A stretch of DNA of 64,000 nucleotides from Plasmopara viticola (lineage: Eukaryota; Oomycota; Peronosporomycetes; Peronosporales; Peronosporaceae): positions 1,798,001 through 1,862,000 of the forward strand of contig MBPM02000003.1 in assembly GCA_001695595.3 (NCBI GenBank). The letters run 5' to 3'. This document shows, in pieces, positions 10,521-23,864 of the stretch (its first letter is position 1; every line of letters starts with the position of its first letter). The translations under genes were made by a program, and so were the position numbers. The notes below the pieces were generated by a model, which worked only from the letters and a program-made list of their open reading frames with translations, was not told where the DNA came from and did not search any database.

Positions 10521-10751
10521 GCCACGACGATCGCCTGCGGTTGCTGCATGAACGGAATGAAATACAGACTTAGATCATGAACTGGACAAGTACACTATGG
10601 TATCAATCAATGTACCAGAATCGTCCATGATGGCCTGTAGGATAGGAGTATATGAAATGCAAATAATTTAAGATGCTTTGTGCCATTTATGACCTATTAT
10701 GCCGTTTTCAGTGTGGTGTGTGTAATCTAATATGACTCTTAACCTGCCATC

Positions 10752-12441
10752 CTAAGTCTTGGGTGCAGCTTTGATAGCGGCCTGCACGGTCTTCTTGAGT
10801 GGCTTGGCAAAGTTTAGCGTATGCTGTGACCATAGCGTTGCCGTCACGAGCACGATAGCACCGCACTGATGCATGATAGCGAGAGGAATTGGCACGCAAT
10901 TGATCAGCGTCGTGATGCCCAGCAGCACTTGGCCACCAGCGGCACCCAGCGCCATGTTGAGCGCATTACGTGATTGTTGCGGTAGCTGTCTCCAAATGTG
11001 TTGACGACGCGCCATGCCGTACACTGTACCAAAACCCGCGAGCGTACTCAAAGCAAGAATCCGATGGTCCAGTTGCACAAGTGGCACATTTTCAAAAAAA
11101 TTCTTATACTTCGGTTCGAGGACAAAGACGTCGTCTGGGATCCATTGCTCGTTCATTTTTGGAAAAGTATTGTAGGCCATACCAGCGTCAATGCCTGCCA
11201 CAAACGCGCCCGAGACGATCGTAACACCCAAAGCAGTGGAAACGTGGCCCAGAATCTTACGAATACGAGTTGCCTGTTTCCGTACGTCTGGGGAAATCAT
11301 GTCTCGCGTCATTGCCGCATGCGACGGAGGCGCAATCAGGTTAAATCCCGTCCATAGTAAGACACCTAGCGTTGTGAAAGCGAATGCAAGCTGGTAACAG
11401 CACCAAACATGGCACAACGGGGTAAACATCTTGACATTGCAAGCTACAGTCTTTGCAACGTACATGAGTCGCGAGACGGTAGGGACTGACGCGTACTTCG
11501 AAGCGCTTCTCCAACTGCTCGTGACCGTGCTCTTCCAATCCACTGCGTACCATCCACCAGCCAATGGCTCCCTGGGTCGCACCCAACCCGAACAGCATAC
11601 CAAAGCGCCTGTAGAGCTCCCGAGGAAGACGCTTACGCAGCATAAAGTAAACTAATGGACCCGTGTACACGATACCAATTGTGCGGCCAAGCATCCGGTG
11701 GCCGTATTCCCACCAGAAAATCTTTTTGAACTCGTCCACTGTCTACAAAAGCCATGACTTTGATAAGTATTGTACCAATCACGATAATAATGTTATTGCC
11801 AATACCATGTTCTTGCGTTGCTGGTACTCTGGAAATTTTTTGTAGATCTCAAACTGTGCATCCCACTCTGCCGGCGACATGGGTGGTAGACTGCCATGAG
11901 GCTTCCACTGTACCATCGACAAACCTGATCGGGTCAACCGAGTGGCGCCACCGACAGCAATCATACCCCCCACCAAAGCTGCTGTACCGAATACCCAGTA
12001 CGCAATAGGGCGGTTCACTGCTACATTCTCGATTGATGCGGCAGAATATTTCTGCACAGCCACACCAGTACTAGTAAGTAGTGCGTGCTACAAATTGCAC
12101 CGCTGCGATGCTTTCCTGATCTGCAAGCGACTTTTATCACGCACCTGAGCTTTCGTGGTATAAATGAGTGGCTGCGTTCTTATTTTATCAGATTTCGTAC
12201 GGAGACGCGACCAGAGCAACGCCGTTTTTGTTGGAGCCCCTATCGCAGGTCTAACCATTGTCTGATAGCGGCTGCATCTCTGCATGTCGAAAAGATTAAG
12301 AGGAAAAGCATTCATATACGTTGGCACGAAAAAAGGATCCGTGTGCAAGTTAATGCAAAGGTAGAAACGTACATTGCCACTAATGCTGTGCATAGCGTTT
12401 GTGCGGACGTTGGGCACTACTGCACGTGCCAGCATTGTCAT
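10752..12441 (-). CDS. COX15: Haem A synthase, mitochondrial (cytochrome c oxidase assembly protein COX15), five exons
   Basis: The model joins 12441-12373, 12279-12145, 12087-11806, 11742-11464 and 11390-10752, coding about 467 residues; introns are 93, 57, 63 and 73 nt. The last two introns are firmly fixed by homology: NM|TVDEFKKIFWWEYGHR and YRLATH|LAFAFTTLG. COX15 oxidises haem O to haem A in the inner membrane using two haem groups bound by paired histidines. They are visible in WEYGHRMLGR, SPYRLATH, VQLDHRILA and IMHQCGA. Eight hydrophobic helices are expected and the sequence supports them. The N-terminus (MTMLARAVVPNVRTN, rich in Arg/Ser/Ala) fits a mitochondrial presequence; the first ATG is used, since a longer frame begins with GTG. 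The first two junctions are less certain because the presequence is not conserved. Confidence 0.88.
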
Positions 12442-15400
12442 TCGATTCGATATCAAAATTCGCAACACACTTTTACTCGAAATAAGTAATAACTAAAACA
12501 TTTGATCATAATCAGGTAGCTTAAGAAATTTCATTTATTTACCTCAGCGATTATTTTCCATGTGAAAAACATTTTTTCTTTCGTACACATTTCACAAAAT
12601 GTTTAAGGATGAACAGTTCTCCACGGAGACACTCCACCTTCGAGATGTCTTGGCTTTGATTTTAAGCCATACCAGGAGCTGAAAGCGTAAATTTCGAGTG
12701 CAATTTTGCCTCATTTCTACCAAACCCCAACGCGCGGCCAAAAGAACTTAGATTATAAAGTGCCCGTTGCTTCCGATTCCAGATAGCAAATAGTAGTACG
12801 GTCCATGCAATGATCAACACTTTATCCGATGAGACGCGACAAATCTGTGGTGTTCCACATCTCCATATGTGCATCTACTAGCAACGCAGCATCGAGTCCC
12901 CCCGCACACCAGAGTTAAGTATGCACTGGCTCCTTTCGGAATTTGGCTGAACAGATATTGAATGCGACACAAAATCTTTGGTTGTCGTAAGTACACTTGT
13001 GGCCAAATCAGATATATAGGTTGGCCCATCAGCACGTTACGAGTATAAGTTGTAGTGCCGCGGTCTCTGTCCTAGCGATCATGGCTTTCGTCGTATTAGT
13101 GAGAGAAATGATACATCATAGCTCATACAAAAAATATTTTGGCTTGATGACGAGGATTGCTTTGATACTAATTCCAGCTGATGAGAAGCAGTTCAACTTG
13201 AGCAATTGGATGGCAAGGCGCCGTTAAAACAATTATTTGCTTTGTGTGAACTTGACTAGTCTATTAATCTCTGAGTTTTTGGATTAAGTTTCGTGTCAGT
13301 TGCGCTGTTTACGCAACTTCTGTCGACTTTATCTACTCGTTCGAAATTTAAGCTGACCGATCGTTGATCTTTATACATTAACAATTCGGCTAAAATTCTT
13401 GCAAATAGGTTTTGCGGCGATGGCGAGCTGTGTTTTTCAGCTCGTCTGCACTGCAATCTTTATCTTAATAAACTTGCGTATATTTTCAAATCTTGTGCAT
13501 GAGTTTCATTTTTTTCAAATTTACAGTTGATGTTTGAAGTGACAGAAGGTTCTACGACCGAAGATAATAAAAATTAAGCTAGAGATTAGGCTTTGAGCGA
13601 ATATTGTCGCGTTTGCAGTGATCGAGGCGATAGACATAGCGGGGATCGGGGGGCTGAATACTTATCGCGGATTTATATGTGCTTTGCATCTTAAGATTTG
13701 TGCACATTCATGCTGCAAGTAGCCATGGAACATCGAGATACATTGGCAAAAGCTCTTTGAAATGCGTCCTGTAGAAGCAAGCGATATCTATAATTTGGAA
13801 GGCGAACATACATGATCGCAAGGTTTTGTTACACGCCCACTTTCGCATTCAAGGCTCGTGGAAATACCGAAACGTCAATAGCATTGTAAATGTTAAATTA
13901 TTATCATAGTCGTGTGCCACAATTGTGATGAGAAAGGCCTGCAGTCGAAGTTTGTGTTGTCTGGTCCAATACATATATTCACATACGCGCTTTGATGAAA
14001 TGTAAACACTCGTGTATTCTACAGCTAACATATGTCAGATCTGCTCGTGGTGAGCCGATTGCTCTAAGTACAACGCTATTTGCGCATACACATGCAAAAA
14101 GATGGCAGAAAAAGGCAAGTACACGATCAAGCTGCTAGCAAGCCGCAAGATTTAGCAAAAATAGGGACTAAAAAACAAGCAGGACACATTCAAATACTGC
14201 GGGAAGAAGGTTGGAAGGTTAGAAGGCCGGAAAGCCAATCTGAAACATCAGTGAAGGTGCAAGAGTCTCGTGCACGATAAGCAGTGGAGGTTAGAAGCAA
14301 ATACAACAACAACAAAATTACGAAAGGTGATGATACAGCATTACTTAAAAAGAAAAGTTAGCTTTTAGACTTATGTAGGTCATCGTCAGAAGGCCAACAC
14401 TTGTGACATTTTGAGCGACCAACCAAACGTGAGCTTATGCGACCGGAGAAAATTTGATTCGGTTTAGCAGCTTTGCCCCGTCAGCAAAACAGAAAATGTT
14501 AGAGCACTCGCCAACCTTAACTTGCTCCTCTCTATGAAGCATTTAGTGTAATCTGGCTTTGGCCTCTTAAGCGCTGTATGACGGATTCTTGCATGCGCAC
14601 TGTTTAAACACCATAAATGACTTCGTCTACAAAGCACGTGACCACTGCATACTTAATGCCCAAGCTCTCTCTATAGTAGTATAAAGCCGTATCAACAGTA
14701 TCTAGGAATTTGTATAGCATACACATAATACATGTGTCTTTTATAGACAATCTCGAAGGGGTATGCGATTTAGATGCCAAACAAACATGAAATCTTTAGA
14801 AGAATGAAGAAAAAGCAAGTGCTGTAAATTTCAAGGTTCTGCTTGGAATCGCTGACTGATCCGATACGACGACCATGTCGATAAGGGAAAGTTCACATTT
14901 GCGGCCAAACGAGACAAGCAATCATTAAAAAGGACAACTTTATATACTGCATATATTGTCAATTTGTTCTTGCGAAAGCACGAGTGCGGAAGAGAACAGG
15001 AAAGGTCCCGAGACCTGGCACGAGATGTGTGGCCAGAATTGCTGGACAAGTATTAGCAGAGGCGAGAAGAGATGCAGCTGTGGCAAGCCGAAGCTCCAGC
15101 TGGTGCGTATTTGATATGATTGCGCAATTACTTGGCGTCATTGCAGTCTCAAAGGAATCTAGTACTAACACTTCGATCAATTTGAGAGTGAAATGGCATC
15201 ATTTCATAACAAAAAACAAATACGACTCAGTTGTGGTATATTTTTGACAGCGAAACCAAAGTATAGTCTTACAGCCTTTGTTGAGTGTTTGTGGAGTGCA
15301 ATTAAGATTATCGAGGCTGCTGTGTTTACTCTTGCAATCGTGATGCAAATTAATAAAGCACAAATCAAGAAAAGAGTAGACACAAGGGTCGAAGAACTTG

Positions 15401-15610
15401 CTGTTGTCTTTTGAAATTCAGAAATAAATAATGCCCGCACACATCTTCCTCACCGCCTGTTCTCTTCCTGGGCATATTTGTCGGGTTTATTACGAATAAA
15501 CAACCCTTTTTCATGCTGATGTCCGTTTTAAGCATAAATATAGGCCTCTCTGTGACAACCACAAGGCTGCCGTAGCTCTTCGCCAAAATGGAGTGTCAGT
15601 GTAGGTCTTT
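12442..15610. other. Gene-free AT-rich tract between COX15 and the tandem array
   Basis: I see no supported gene in this tract. The open frames are short (under 90 codons), without recognisable domains, and lie on both strands as expected by chance. Runs such as those at 12525-12600 and 13440-13520 are A/T-rich. No tRNA or rRNA pattern was noticed. It probably consists of decayed repeats and intergenic DNA. Confidence 0.5.
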
Positions 15611-18600
15611 GATCGATGTTTGGCTCCCTGTCAAATATTAGCTAAAACTTTTGAAACATGTCGAGTAAAGTAAAGTCATACAGCTACTAACTTGCATAAT
15701 AACCCTAATTCTGCGACTGTATACGGCTTAATATCAAGCTTCACAGTACTTCCTGTTTGTCTTTGAATCGTTACTTCACAGTGCGCAACACAATGACTTG
15801 GTACCGATTAATATGACACCAGTAGGTTCGTGTAATATTTTCCATCTGGACTTGAGATTTTCGATGTGAAAAGATCATCTTGTTCTTTTTCTCGCAGATA
15901 GTTCGCTATGGCCTGTGACGCAAATCAGCAGCCTATATGGCAAGCTGAATTGACTTCAAGCTTTATTTCAAAATACAGACAGACTTCCTAGACATATGCG
16001 TCAGGGTCTTACACTGGTATTATTTCTTGACACGATTCGAGATCACAGTGGCCGATTAGCATGCGGTATGTTTTCATAAGTACGCTACGACTATTTGATT
16101 GCTTGTGAAAGAACACCCTCACTGCGAGTATCATTTATCCTCTGTTTCGTTTGAACAATATACAAGTTTAATAAACCCTTTAGACTCGGCACTAGAGAAA
16201 TTTACGCATGTACTTCTTCTAATAAAATTCTAGCCTTGCTCGTAAGTTGCAGTTCGTTAAGGTACCTCGGACGGTACCCTGCAAAGACCACGCACACCTG
16301 AGCTTCCACTCGCAAGCCACACTACCTGCGCTCAAAAAACCTGTTTTCTCGTTGCGTACTCCTCGCGCTCCGTGTTGGCTCCCCATTACCAGATCGGACT
16401 TTTGTTCCTTATAAGTCGAACCTCATTATCTTTAACTTTAGAGATTCAATCAAGCTGAGTTTCACAAGAATTTGATTTGAGATACCTGTGATCGCTCAAA
16501 AGGCAACGTTGGATTGCTCCGACCTATGAAGATCGATATTTGGCTCCCTGTCAAATATTAGCTAAAAATTTTGGAACATGTCGAGTAAAGTAAAGTCATA
16601 CAGCTACTAACTTGCATAATAACCCTAATTCTGCGACTGTATACGGCTTAATATCAAGCTTCACAGTACTTCCTGTTTGTCTTTGAATCGTTACTTCACA
16701 GTGCGCAACACAATGACTTGGTACCGATTAATATGACACCAGTAGGTTCGTGTAATATTTTCCATCTGGACTTAAGATTTTCGATGTGAAAAGATCATCT
16801 TGTTCTTTGTCTCGCAGATAGTTCGCTATGGCCTGTGACGCAAATCAGCAGCCTATATGGCAAGCTGAATTGACTTCAAGCTTTATTCCAAAATACAGAC
16901 AGACTTCCTAGACATATGCGTCAGGGTCTTACACTGGTATTATTTCTTAGACACAATTCGAGATCACAGTGGCCGATTAGCATGCGGTATGTTTTCATAA
17001 GTACGCTACGACTATTTGATTGCTTGTGAAAGAACACTCTCACTGCGAGTATCATTTATCCTCTGTTTCGTTTGAACAATATATAAGTTTAATAAACCCT
17101 CCAGACTCGGCACTAGAGAAATTTACGCATGTACTTCTTCTAATAAAATTCTAGCCTTGCTCGTAAGTTGCAGTTAGTTAAGTTATCTCGGACGGTACCC
17201 TGCAAAGACCACGCACACCTGAGCTTCCACTCGCAAGCCACACTACCTGCGCTCAAAAAACCTGTTTTCTCGTTGCGTACTCCTCGCGCTCCGTGTTGGC
17301 TCCCCATTACCAGATCGGACTTTTGTTCCTTGTAAGTCGAACCTCATTATCTTTAACTTTAAAGATTCAATCAAGCTGAGTTTCACAAGAATTTGATTTG
17401 AGATACCTGTGATCGCTCAAAAGGCAACGTTGGATTGCTCCGACCTATGAAGATCGATATTTGGCTCCCTGTCAAATATTAGCTAAAAATTTTGGAACAT
17501 GTCGAGTAAAGTAAAGTCATACAGCTACTAACTTGCATAATAACCCTAATTCTGCGACTGTATACGGCTTAATATCAAGCTTCACAGTACTTCCTGTTTG
17601 TCTTTGAATCGTTACTTCACAGTGCGCAACACAATGACTTGGTACCGAATAATATGACACCAGTAGGTTCGTGTAATATTTTCCATCTGGACTTGAGATT
17701 TTCGATGTGAAAAGATCATCTTGTTCTTTGTCTCGCAGATAGTTCGCTATGGCCTGTGACGCAAATCAGCAGCCTATATGGCAAGCTGAATTGACTTCAA
17801 GCTTTATCTTAAAATACAGACAGACTTGCTAGACATATGCGTCAGGGTCTTACACTGGTATTATTTCTTAGACACAATTCGAGATCACAGTGGCCGATTA
17901 GCATGCGGTATGTTTTCATAAGTACGCTACGACGATTTGATTGCTCGCAAAAAACGATTTCGCCGCGATCATCTATCCTCTGTTTCGTTTGAACAATATA
18001 TAAGTTTAATAAACCCTCTAGACTCGGCACTAGAGAAATTTACGCATGTACTTCTTCTAATAAAATTCTAGCCTTACTCGTAAGTTGCAGTTCGTTAAGG
18101 TACCTCGGACGGTACCCTGCAAAGACCACGCACACCTGAGCTTCCACTCGCAAGCCACACTACCTGCGCTCAAAAAACCTGTTTTCTCGTTGCGTACTCC
18201 TCGCGCTCCGTGTTGGCTCCCCATTACCAGATCGGACTTTTGTTCCTTATAAGTCGAACCTCATTATCTTTAACTTTAGAGATTCAATCAAGCTGAGTTT
18301 CACAAGAATTTGATTTGAGATACCTGTGATCGCTCAAAAGGCAACGTTGGATTGCTCCGACCTATGAAGATCGATATTTGGCTCCCTGTCAAATATTAGC
18401 TAAAAATTTGGAACATGTCGAGTAAAGTAAAGTCATACAGCTACTAACTTGCATAATAACCCTAATTCTGCGACTGTATACGGCTTAATATCAAGCTTCA
18501 CAGTACTTCCTGTTTGTCTTTGAATCGTTACTTCACAGTGCGCAACACAATGACTTGGTACCGAATAATATGACACCAGTAGGTTCGTGTAATATTTTCC

Positions 18601-19288
18601 ATCTGGACTTGAGATTTTCGATGTGAAAAGATCATCTTGTTCTTTGTCTCGCAGATAGTTCGCTATGGCCTGTGACGCAAATCAGCAGCCTATATGGCAA
18701 GCTGAATTGACTTCAAGCTTTATTTCAAAATACAGACAGACTTCCTAGACATATGCGTCAGGGTCTTACACTGGTATTATTTCTTAGACACAATTCGAGA
18801 TCACAGTGGCCGATTAGCATGCGGTATGTTTTCATAAGTACGCTACGACGATTTGATTGCTTGTGAAAGAACACTCTCACTGCGAGTATCATTTATCCTC
18901 TGTTTCGTTTGAACAATATATAAGTTTAATAAACCCTCCAGACTCGGCACTAGAGAAATTTACGCATGTACTTCTTCTAATAAAATTCTAGCCTTGCTCG
19001 TAAGTTGCAGTTAGTTAAGTTATCTCGGACGGTACCCTGCAAAGACCACGCACACCTGAGCTTCCACTCGCAAGCCACACTACCTGCGCTCAAAAAACCT
19101 GTTTTCTCGTTGCGTACTCCTCGCGCTCCGTGTTGGCTCCCCATTACCAGATCGGACTTTTGTTCCTTGTAAGTCGAACCTCATTATCTTTAACTTTAAA
19201 GATTCAATCAAGCTGAGTTTCACAAGAATTTGATTTGAGATACCTGTGATCGCTCAAAAGGCAACGTTGGATTGCTCCGACCTATGAA
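15611..19288. repeat. First higher-order block (units 1-4) of the tandem array
   Basis: Diagnostic variants define unit types. Units 1 and 5 share a TTCTTTTTCTCGC stretch, GACACGATTCG and ACACCCTCAC. Units 2 and 6 share TTATTCCAAAATAC, GTTAGTTAAG and CCTTGTAAGTCG. Units 3 and 7 share TTATCTTAAAATAC and GCAAAAAACGATTTCGCC. The same order therefore recurs 3,678 bp later (19289-22962). Unit 4 (18369-19288) differs from unit 8: its first half looks like units 8 and 9, while its second half carries the unit-2 variants, so it is a mosaic. Confidence 0.85.
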
Positions 19289-22200
19289 GATCGATATTTG
19301 GCTCCCTGTCAAATATTAGCTAAAAATTTTGGAACATGTCGAGTAAAGTAAAGTCATACAGCTACTAACTTGCATAATAACCCTAATTCTGCGACTGTAT
19401 ACGGCTTAATATCAAGCTTCACAGTACTTCCTGTTTGTCTTTGAATCGTTACTTCACAGTGCGCAACACAATGACTTGGTACCGATTAATATGACACCAG
19501 TAGGTTCGTGTAATATTTTCCATCTGGACTTAAGATTTTCGATGTGAAAAGATCATCTTGTTCTTTTTCTCGCAGATAGTTCGCTATGGCCTGTGACGCA
19601 AATCAGCAGCCTATATGGCAAGCTGAATTGACTTCAAGCTTTATTTCAAAATACAGACAGACTTCCTAGACATATGCGTCAGGGTCTTACACTGGTATTA
19701 TTTCTTGACACGATTCGAGATCACAGTGGCCGATTAGCATGCGGTATGTTTTCATAAGTACGCTACGACTATTTGATTGCTTGTGAAAGAACACCCTCAC
19801 TGCGAGTATCATTTATCCTCTGTTTCGTTTGAACAATATACAAGTTTAATAAACCCTCTAGACTCGGCACTAGAGAAATTTACGCATGTACTTCTTCTAA
19901 TAAAATTCTAGCCTTGCTCGTAAGTTGCAGTTCGTTAAGGTACCTCGGACGGTACCCTGCAAAGACCACGCACACCTGAGCTTCCACTCGCAAGCCACAC
20001 TACCTGCGCTCAAAAAACCTGTTTTCTCGTTGCGTACTCCTCGCGCTCCGTGTTGGCTCCCCATTACCAGATCGGATTTTTGTTCCTTATAAGTCGAACC
20101 TCATTATCTTTAACTTTAGAGATTCAATCAAGCTGAGTTTCACAAGAATTTGATTTGAGATACCTGTGATCGCTCAAAAGGCAACGTTGGATTGCTCCGA
20201 CCTATGAAGATCGATATTTGGCTCCCTGTCAAATATTAGCTAAAAATTTTGGAACATGTCGAGTAAAGTAAAGTCATACAGCTACTAACTTGCATAATAA
20301 CTTTAATTCTGCGACTGTATACGGCTTAATATCAAGCTTCACAGTACTTCCTGTTTGTCTTTGAATCGTTACTTCACAGTGCGCAACACAATGACTTGGT
20401 ACCGAATAATATGACACCAGTAGGTTCGTGTAATATTTTCCATCTGGACTTAAGATTTTCGATGTGAAAAGATCATCTTGTTCTTTGTCTCGCAGATAGT
20501 TCGCTATGGCCTGTGACGCAAATCAGCAGCCTATATGGCAAGCTGAATTGACTTCAAGCTTTATTCCAAAATACAGACAGACTTCCTAGACATATGCGTC
20601 AGGGTCTTACACTGGTATTATTTCTTAGACACAATTCGAGATCACAGTGGCCGATTAGCATGCGGTATGTTTTCATAAGTACGCTACGACTATTTGATTG
20701 CTTGTGAAAGAACACTCTCACTGCGAGTATCATTTATCCTCTGTTTCGTTTGAACAATATATAAGTTTAATAAACCCTCCAGACTCGGCACTAGAGAAAT
20801 TTACGCATGTACTTCTTCTAATAAAATTCTAGCCTTGCTCGTAAGTTGCAGTTAGTTAAGTTATCTCGGACGGTACCCTGCAAAGACCACGCACACCTGA
20901 GCTTCCACTCGCAAGCCACACTACCTGCGCTCAAAAAACCTGTTTTCTCGTTGCGTACTCCTCGCGCTCCGTGTTGGCTCCCCATTACCAGATCGGACTT
21001 TTGTTCCTTGTAAGTCGAACCTCATTATCTTTAACTTTAAAGATTCAATCAAGCTGAGTTTCACAAGAATTTGATTTGAGATACCTGTGATCGCTCAAAA
21101 GGCAACGTTGGATTGCTCCGACCTATGAAGATCGATATTTGGCTCCCTGTCAAATATTAGCTAAAAATTTTGGAACATGTCGAGTAAAGTAAAGTCATAC
21201 AGCTACTAACTTGCATAATAACCCTAATTCTGCGACTGTATACGGCTTAATATCAAGCTTCACAGTACTTCCTGTTTGTCTTTGAATCGTTACTTCACAG
21301 TGCGCAACACAATGACTTGGTACCGAATAATATGACACCAGTAGGTTCGTGTAATATTTTCCATCTGGACTTGAGATTTTCGATGTGAAAAGATCATCTT
21401 GTTCTTTGTCTCGCAGATAGTTCGCTATGGCCTGTGACGCAAATCAGCAGCCTATATGGCAAGCTGAATTGACTTCAAGCTTTATCTTAAAATACAGACA
21501 GACTTGCTAGACATATGCGTCAGGGTCTTACACTGGTATTATTTCTTAGACACAATTCGAGATCACAGTGGCCGATTAGCATGCGGTATGTTTTCATAAG
21601 TACGCTACGACGATTTGATTGCTCGCAAAAAACGATTTCGCCGCGATCATCTATCCTCTGTTTCGTTTGAACAATATATAAGTTTAATAAACCCTCTAGA
21701 CTCGGCACTAGAGAAATTTACGCATGTACTTCTTCTAATAAAATTCTAGCCTTACTCGTAAGTTGCAGTTCGTTAAGGTACCTCGGACGGTACCCTGCAA
21801 AGACCACGCACACCTGAGCTTCCACTCGCAAGCCACACTACCTGCGCTCAAAAAACCTGTTTTCTCGTTGCGTACTCCTCGCGCTCCGTGTTGGCTCCCC
21901 ATTACCAGATCGGACTTTTGTTCCTTATAAGTCGAACCTCATTATCTTTAACTTTAGAGATTCAATCAAGCTGAGTTTCACAAGAATTTGATTTGAGATA
22001 CCTGTGATCGCTCAAAAGGCAACGTTGGATTGCTCCGACCTATGAAGATCGATATTTGGCTCCCTGTCAAATATTAGCTAAAAAATTTGGAACATGTCGA
22101 GTAAAGTAAAGTCATACAGCTACTAACTTGCATAATAACCCTAATTCTGCGACTGTATACGGCTTAATATCAAGCTTCACAGTACTTCCTGTTTGTCTTT

Positions 22201-22962
22201 GAATCGTTACTTCACAGTGCGCAACACAATGACTTGGTACCGAATAATATGACACCAGTAGGTTCGTGTAATATTTTCCATCTGGACTTGAGATTTTCGA
22301 TGTGAAAAGATCATCTTGTTCTTTGTCTCGCAGATAGTTCGCTATGGCCTGTGACGCAAATCAGCAGCCTATATGGCAAGCTGAATTGACTTCAAGCTTT
22401 ATTTCAAAATACAGACAGACTTCCTAGACATATGCGTCAGGGTCTTACACTGGTATTATTTCTTAGACACAATTCGAGATCACAGTGGCCGATTAGCATG
22501 CGGTATGTTTTATAAGTACGCTACGACGATTTGATTGCTCGCAAAAAACGCTTTCGCTGCAATCATCTATCCTCTGTTTCGTTTGAACAATATATAAGTT
22601 TAATAAACCCTCTAGACTCGGCACTAGAGAAATTTACGCATGTACTTCTTCTAATAAAATTCTAGCCTTGCTCGTAAGTTGCAGTTCGTTAAGGTACCTC
22701 GGACGGTACCCTGCAAAGACCACGCACACCTGAGCTTCCACTCGCAAGCCACACTACCTGCGCTCAAAAAACCTGTTTTCTCGTTGCGTACTCCTCGCGC
22801 TCCGTGTTGGCTCCCCATTACCAGATCGGACTTTTGTTCCTTATAAGTCGAACCTCATTATCTTTAACTTTAGAGATTCAATCAAGCTGAGTTTCACAAG
22901 AATTTGATTTGAGATACCTGTGATCGCTCAAAAGGCAACGTTGGATTGCTCCGACCTATGAA
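19289..22962. repeat. Second higher-order block (units 5-8) of the tandem array
   Basis: This block repeats the A-B-C order of units 1-3 as units 5-7, followed by unit 8 with its own variants (GCTCGCAAAAAACGC and a one-base deletion in GTATGTTTTATAAG). Units 3 and 7 appear identical over the parts I compared. The high identity at 3,678 bp spacing implies a recent duplication of a multi-unit block rather than independent drift of single units. Unit 9 (22963-23864) follows as a diverged edge copy. Confidence 0.85.
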
Positions 22963-23864
22963 GATCGATATTTGGCTCCCTGTCAAATACTAGCTAAAAT
23001 TTTTGGAACATGTCGAGTAAAGTAAAGTCATACAGCTACTAACTTGCATAATAACCCTAATTCTGCGACTGTATACGGCTTAATATCAAGCTTCACAGCA
23101 CTTCCTGTTTGTATTTGAATCGTTACTTCACAGTGCGCAACACAATGACTTGGTACCGAATAATATGACACCAGTAGGTTCGTGTAATATTTTCCATCTG
23201 GACTTGAGATTTTCGATGTGATAAGATCATCTTGTTCTTTGTCTCGCAGATAGTTCGCTATGGCCTGTGACGCAAATCAGCAGCCTATATGGCAAGCTGA
23301 ATTGACTTCAAGCTTTATTTCAAAATACAGACAGACTTCCTAGACATGTGCGTCAGGGGCTTACACTGGTATTATTTCTTAGACACAATTCGAGATCACA
23401 GTGGCCGATTAGCATGCGGTCTGTTTTCATAAGTACGCTACGACGATTTGATTGCTCGCAAAAAACGCTTTCGCTGCAATCATCTATCCTCTGTTTCGTT
23501 TGAACAATATATAAGTTTAATAAACCCTCCAGACTCGGCACTAGAGAAATTTACGCACGTACTTCTTCTAATAAAATTCTAGCCTTGCTCGTAAGTTGCA
23601 GTTCGTTAAGGTACCTCGGACGGTACCCTGCAAAGACCACGCACACCTGAGCATCCACTCGCAAGCCACACTGCCTGCGCTCAAAAACCTGTTTTCTCGT
23701 TGCGTACTCCTCGCGCTCCGTGTTGGCTCCCCATTACCAGATCGGACTTTTGTTCCTTATGAGTCGAACCTCATTATCTTTAACTTTAGAGATTCAATCA
23801 AGCTGAGTTTCACAAGAATTTGATTTGAGATGCCTGTGATCGCTAAAGAGGCAACGTTGGATAG

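Larger units (their letters stand above)
15611..23864. repeat. Tandem array: nine copies of a ~920-bp non-coding unit
   Basis: The unit begins at GATCGATATTTGGCTCCCTG and recurs at 15611, 16531, 17452, 18369, 19289, 20209, 21130, 22047 and 22963; spacings are 916-921 bp. Copies differ by a few percent or less. The longest frame within a unit is 62 codons (for example 18030-17842 and its exact twin 21708-21520, both minus), it breaks in other copies, and I do not consider it coding. The unit is AT-rich in its first 600 bp and less so in the last 300 bp, and contains paired GGTACC sites near its 3' third in some copies. I see no tRNA, 5S or rRNA segment. The first copy starts with a variant (GATCGATGTT) and the ninth is the most diverged, so the array has true edges. 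Confidence 0.95.

Noticed and set aside
12085..12489. 134-codon plus-strand frame
   Set aside because: It overlaps the first exons of COX15 on the other strand and has no motif.
16620..16630. Telomere-like TAACCCTAA in the tandem unit
   Set aside because: Only a single copy of the motif per unit, so no telomeric tract.
17842..18030. 62-codon minus-strand frame repeated exactly at 21520-21708 and approximately at 23353-23541
   Set aside because: It lies inside the tandem unit, is broken in the other six copies and has no motif; identity is explained by the duplication of the unit.
15611..23864. CRISPR-like array
   Set aside because: The repeats are 920 bp without short spacers, and the DNA is eukaryotic.
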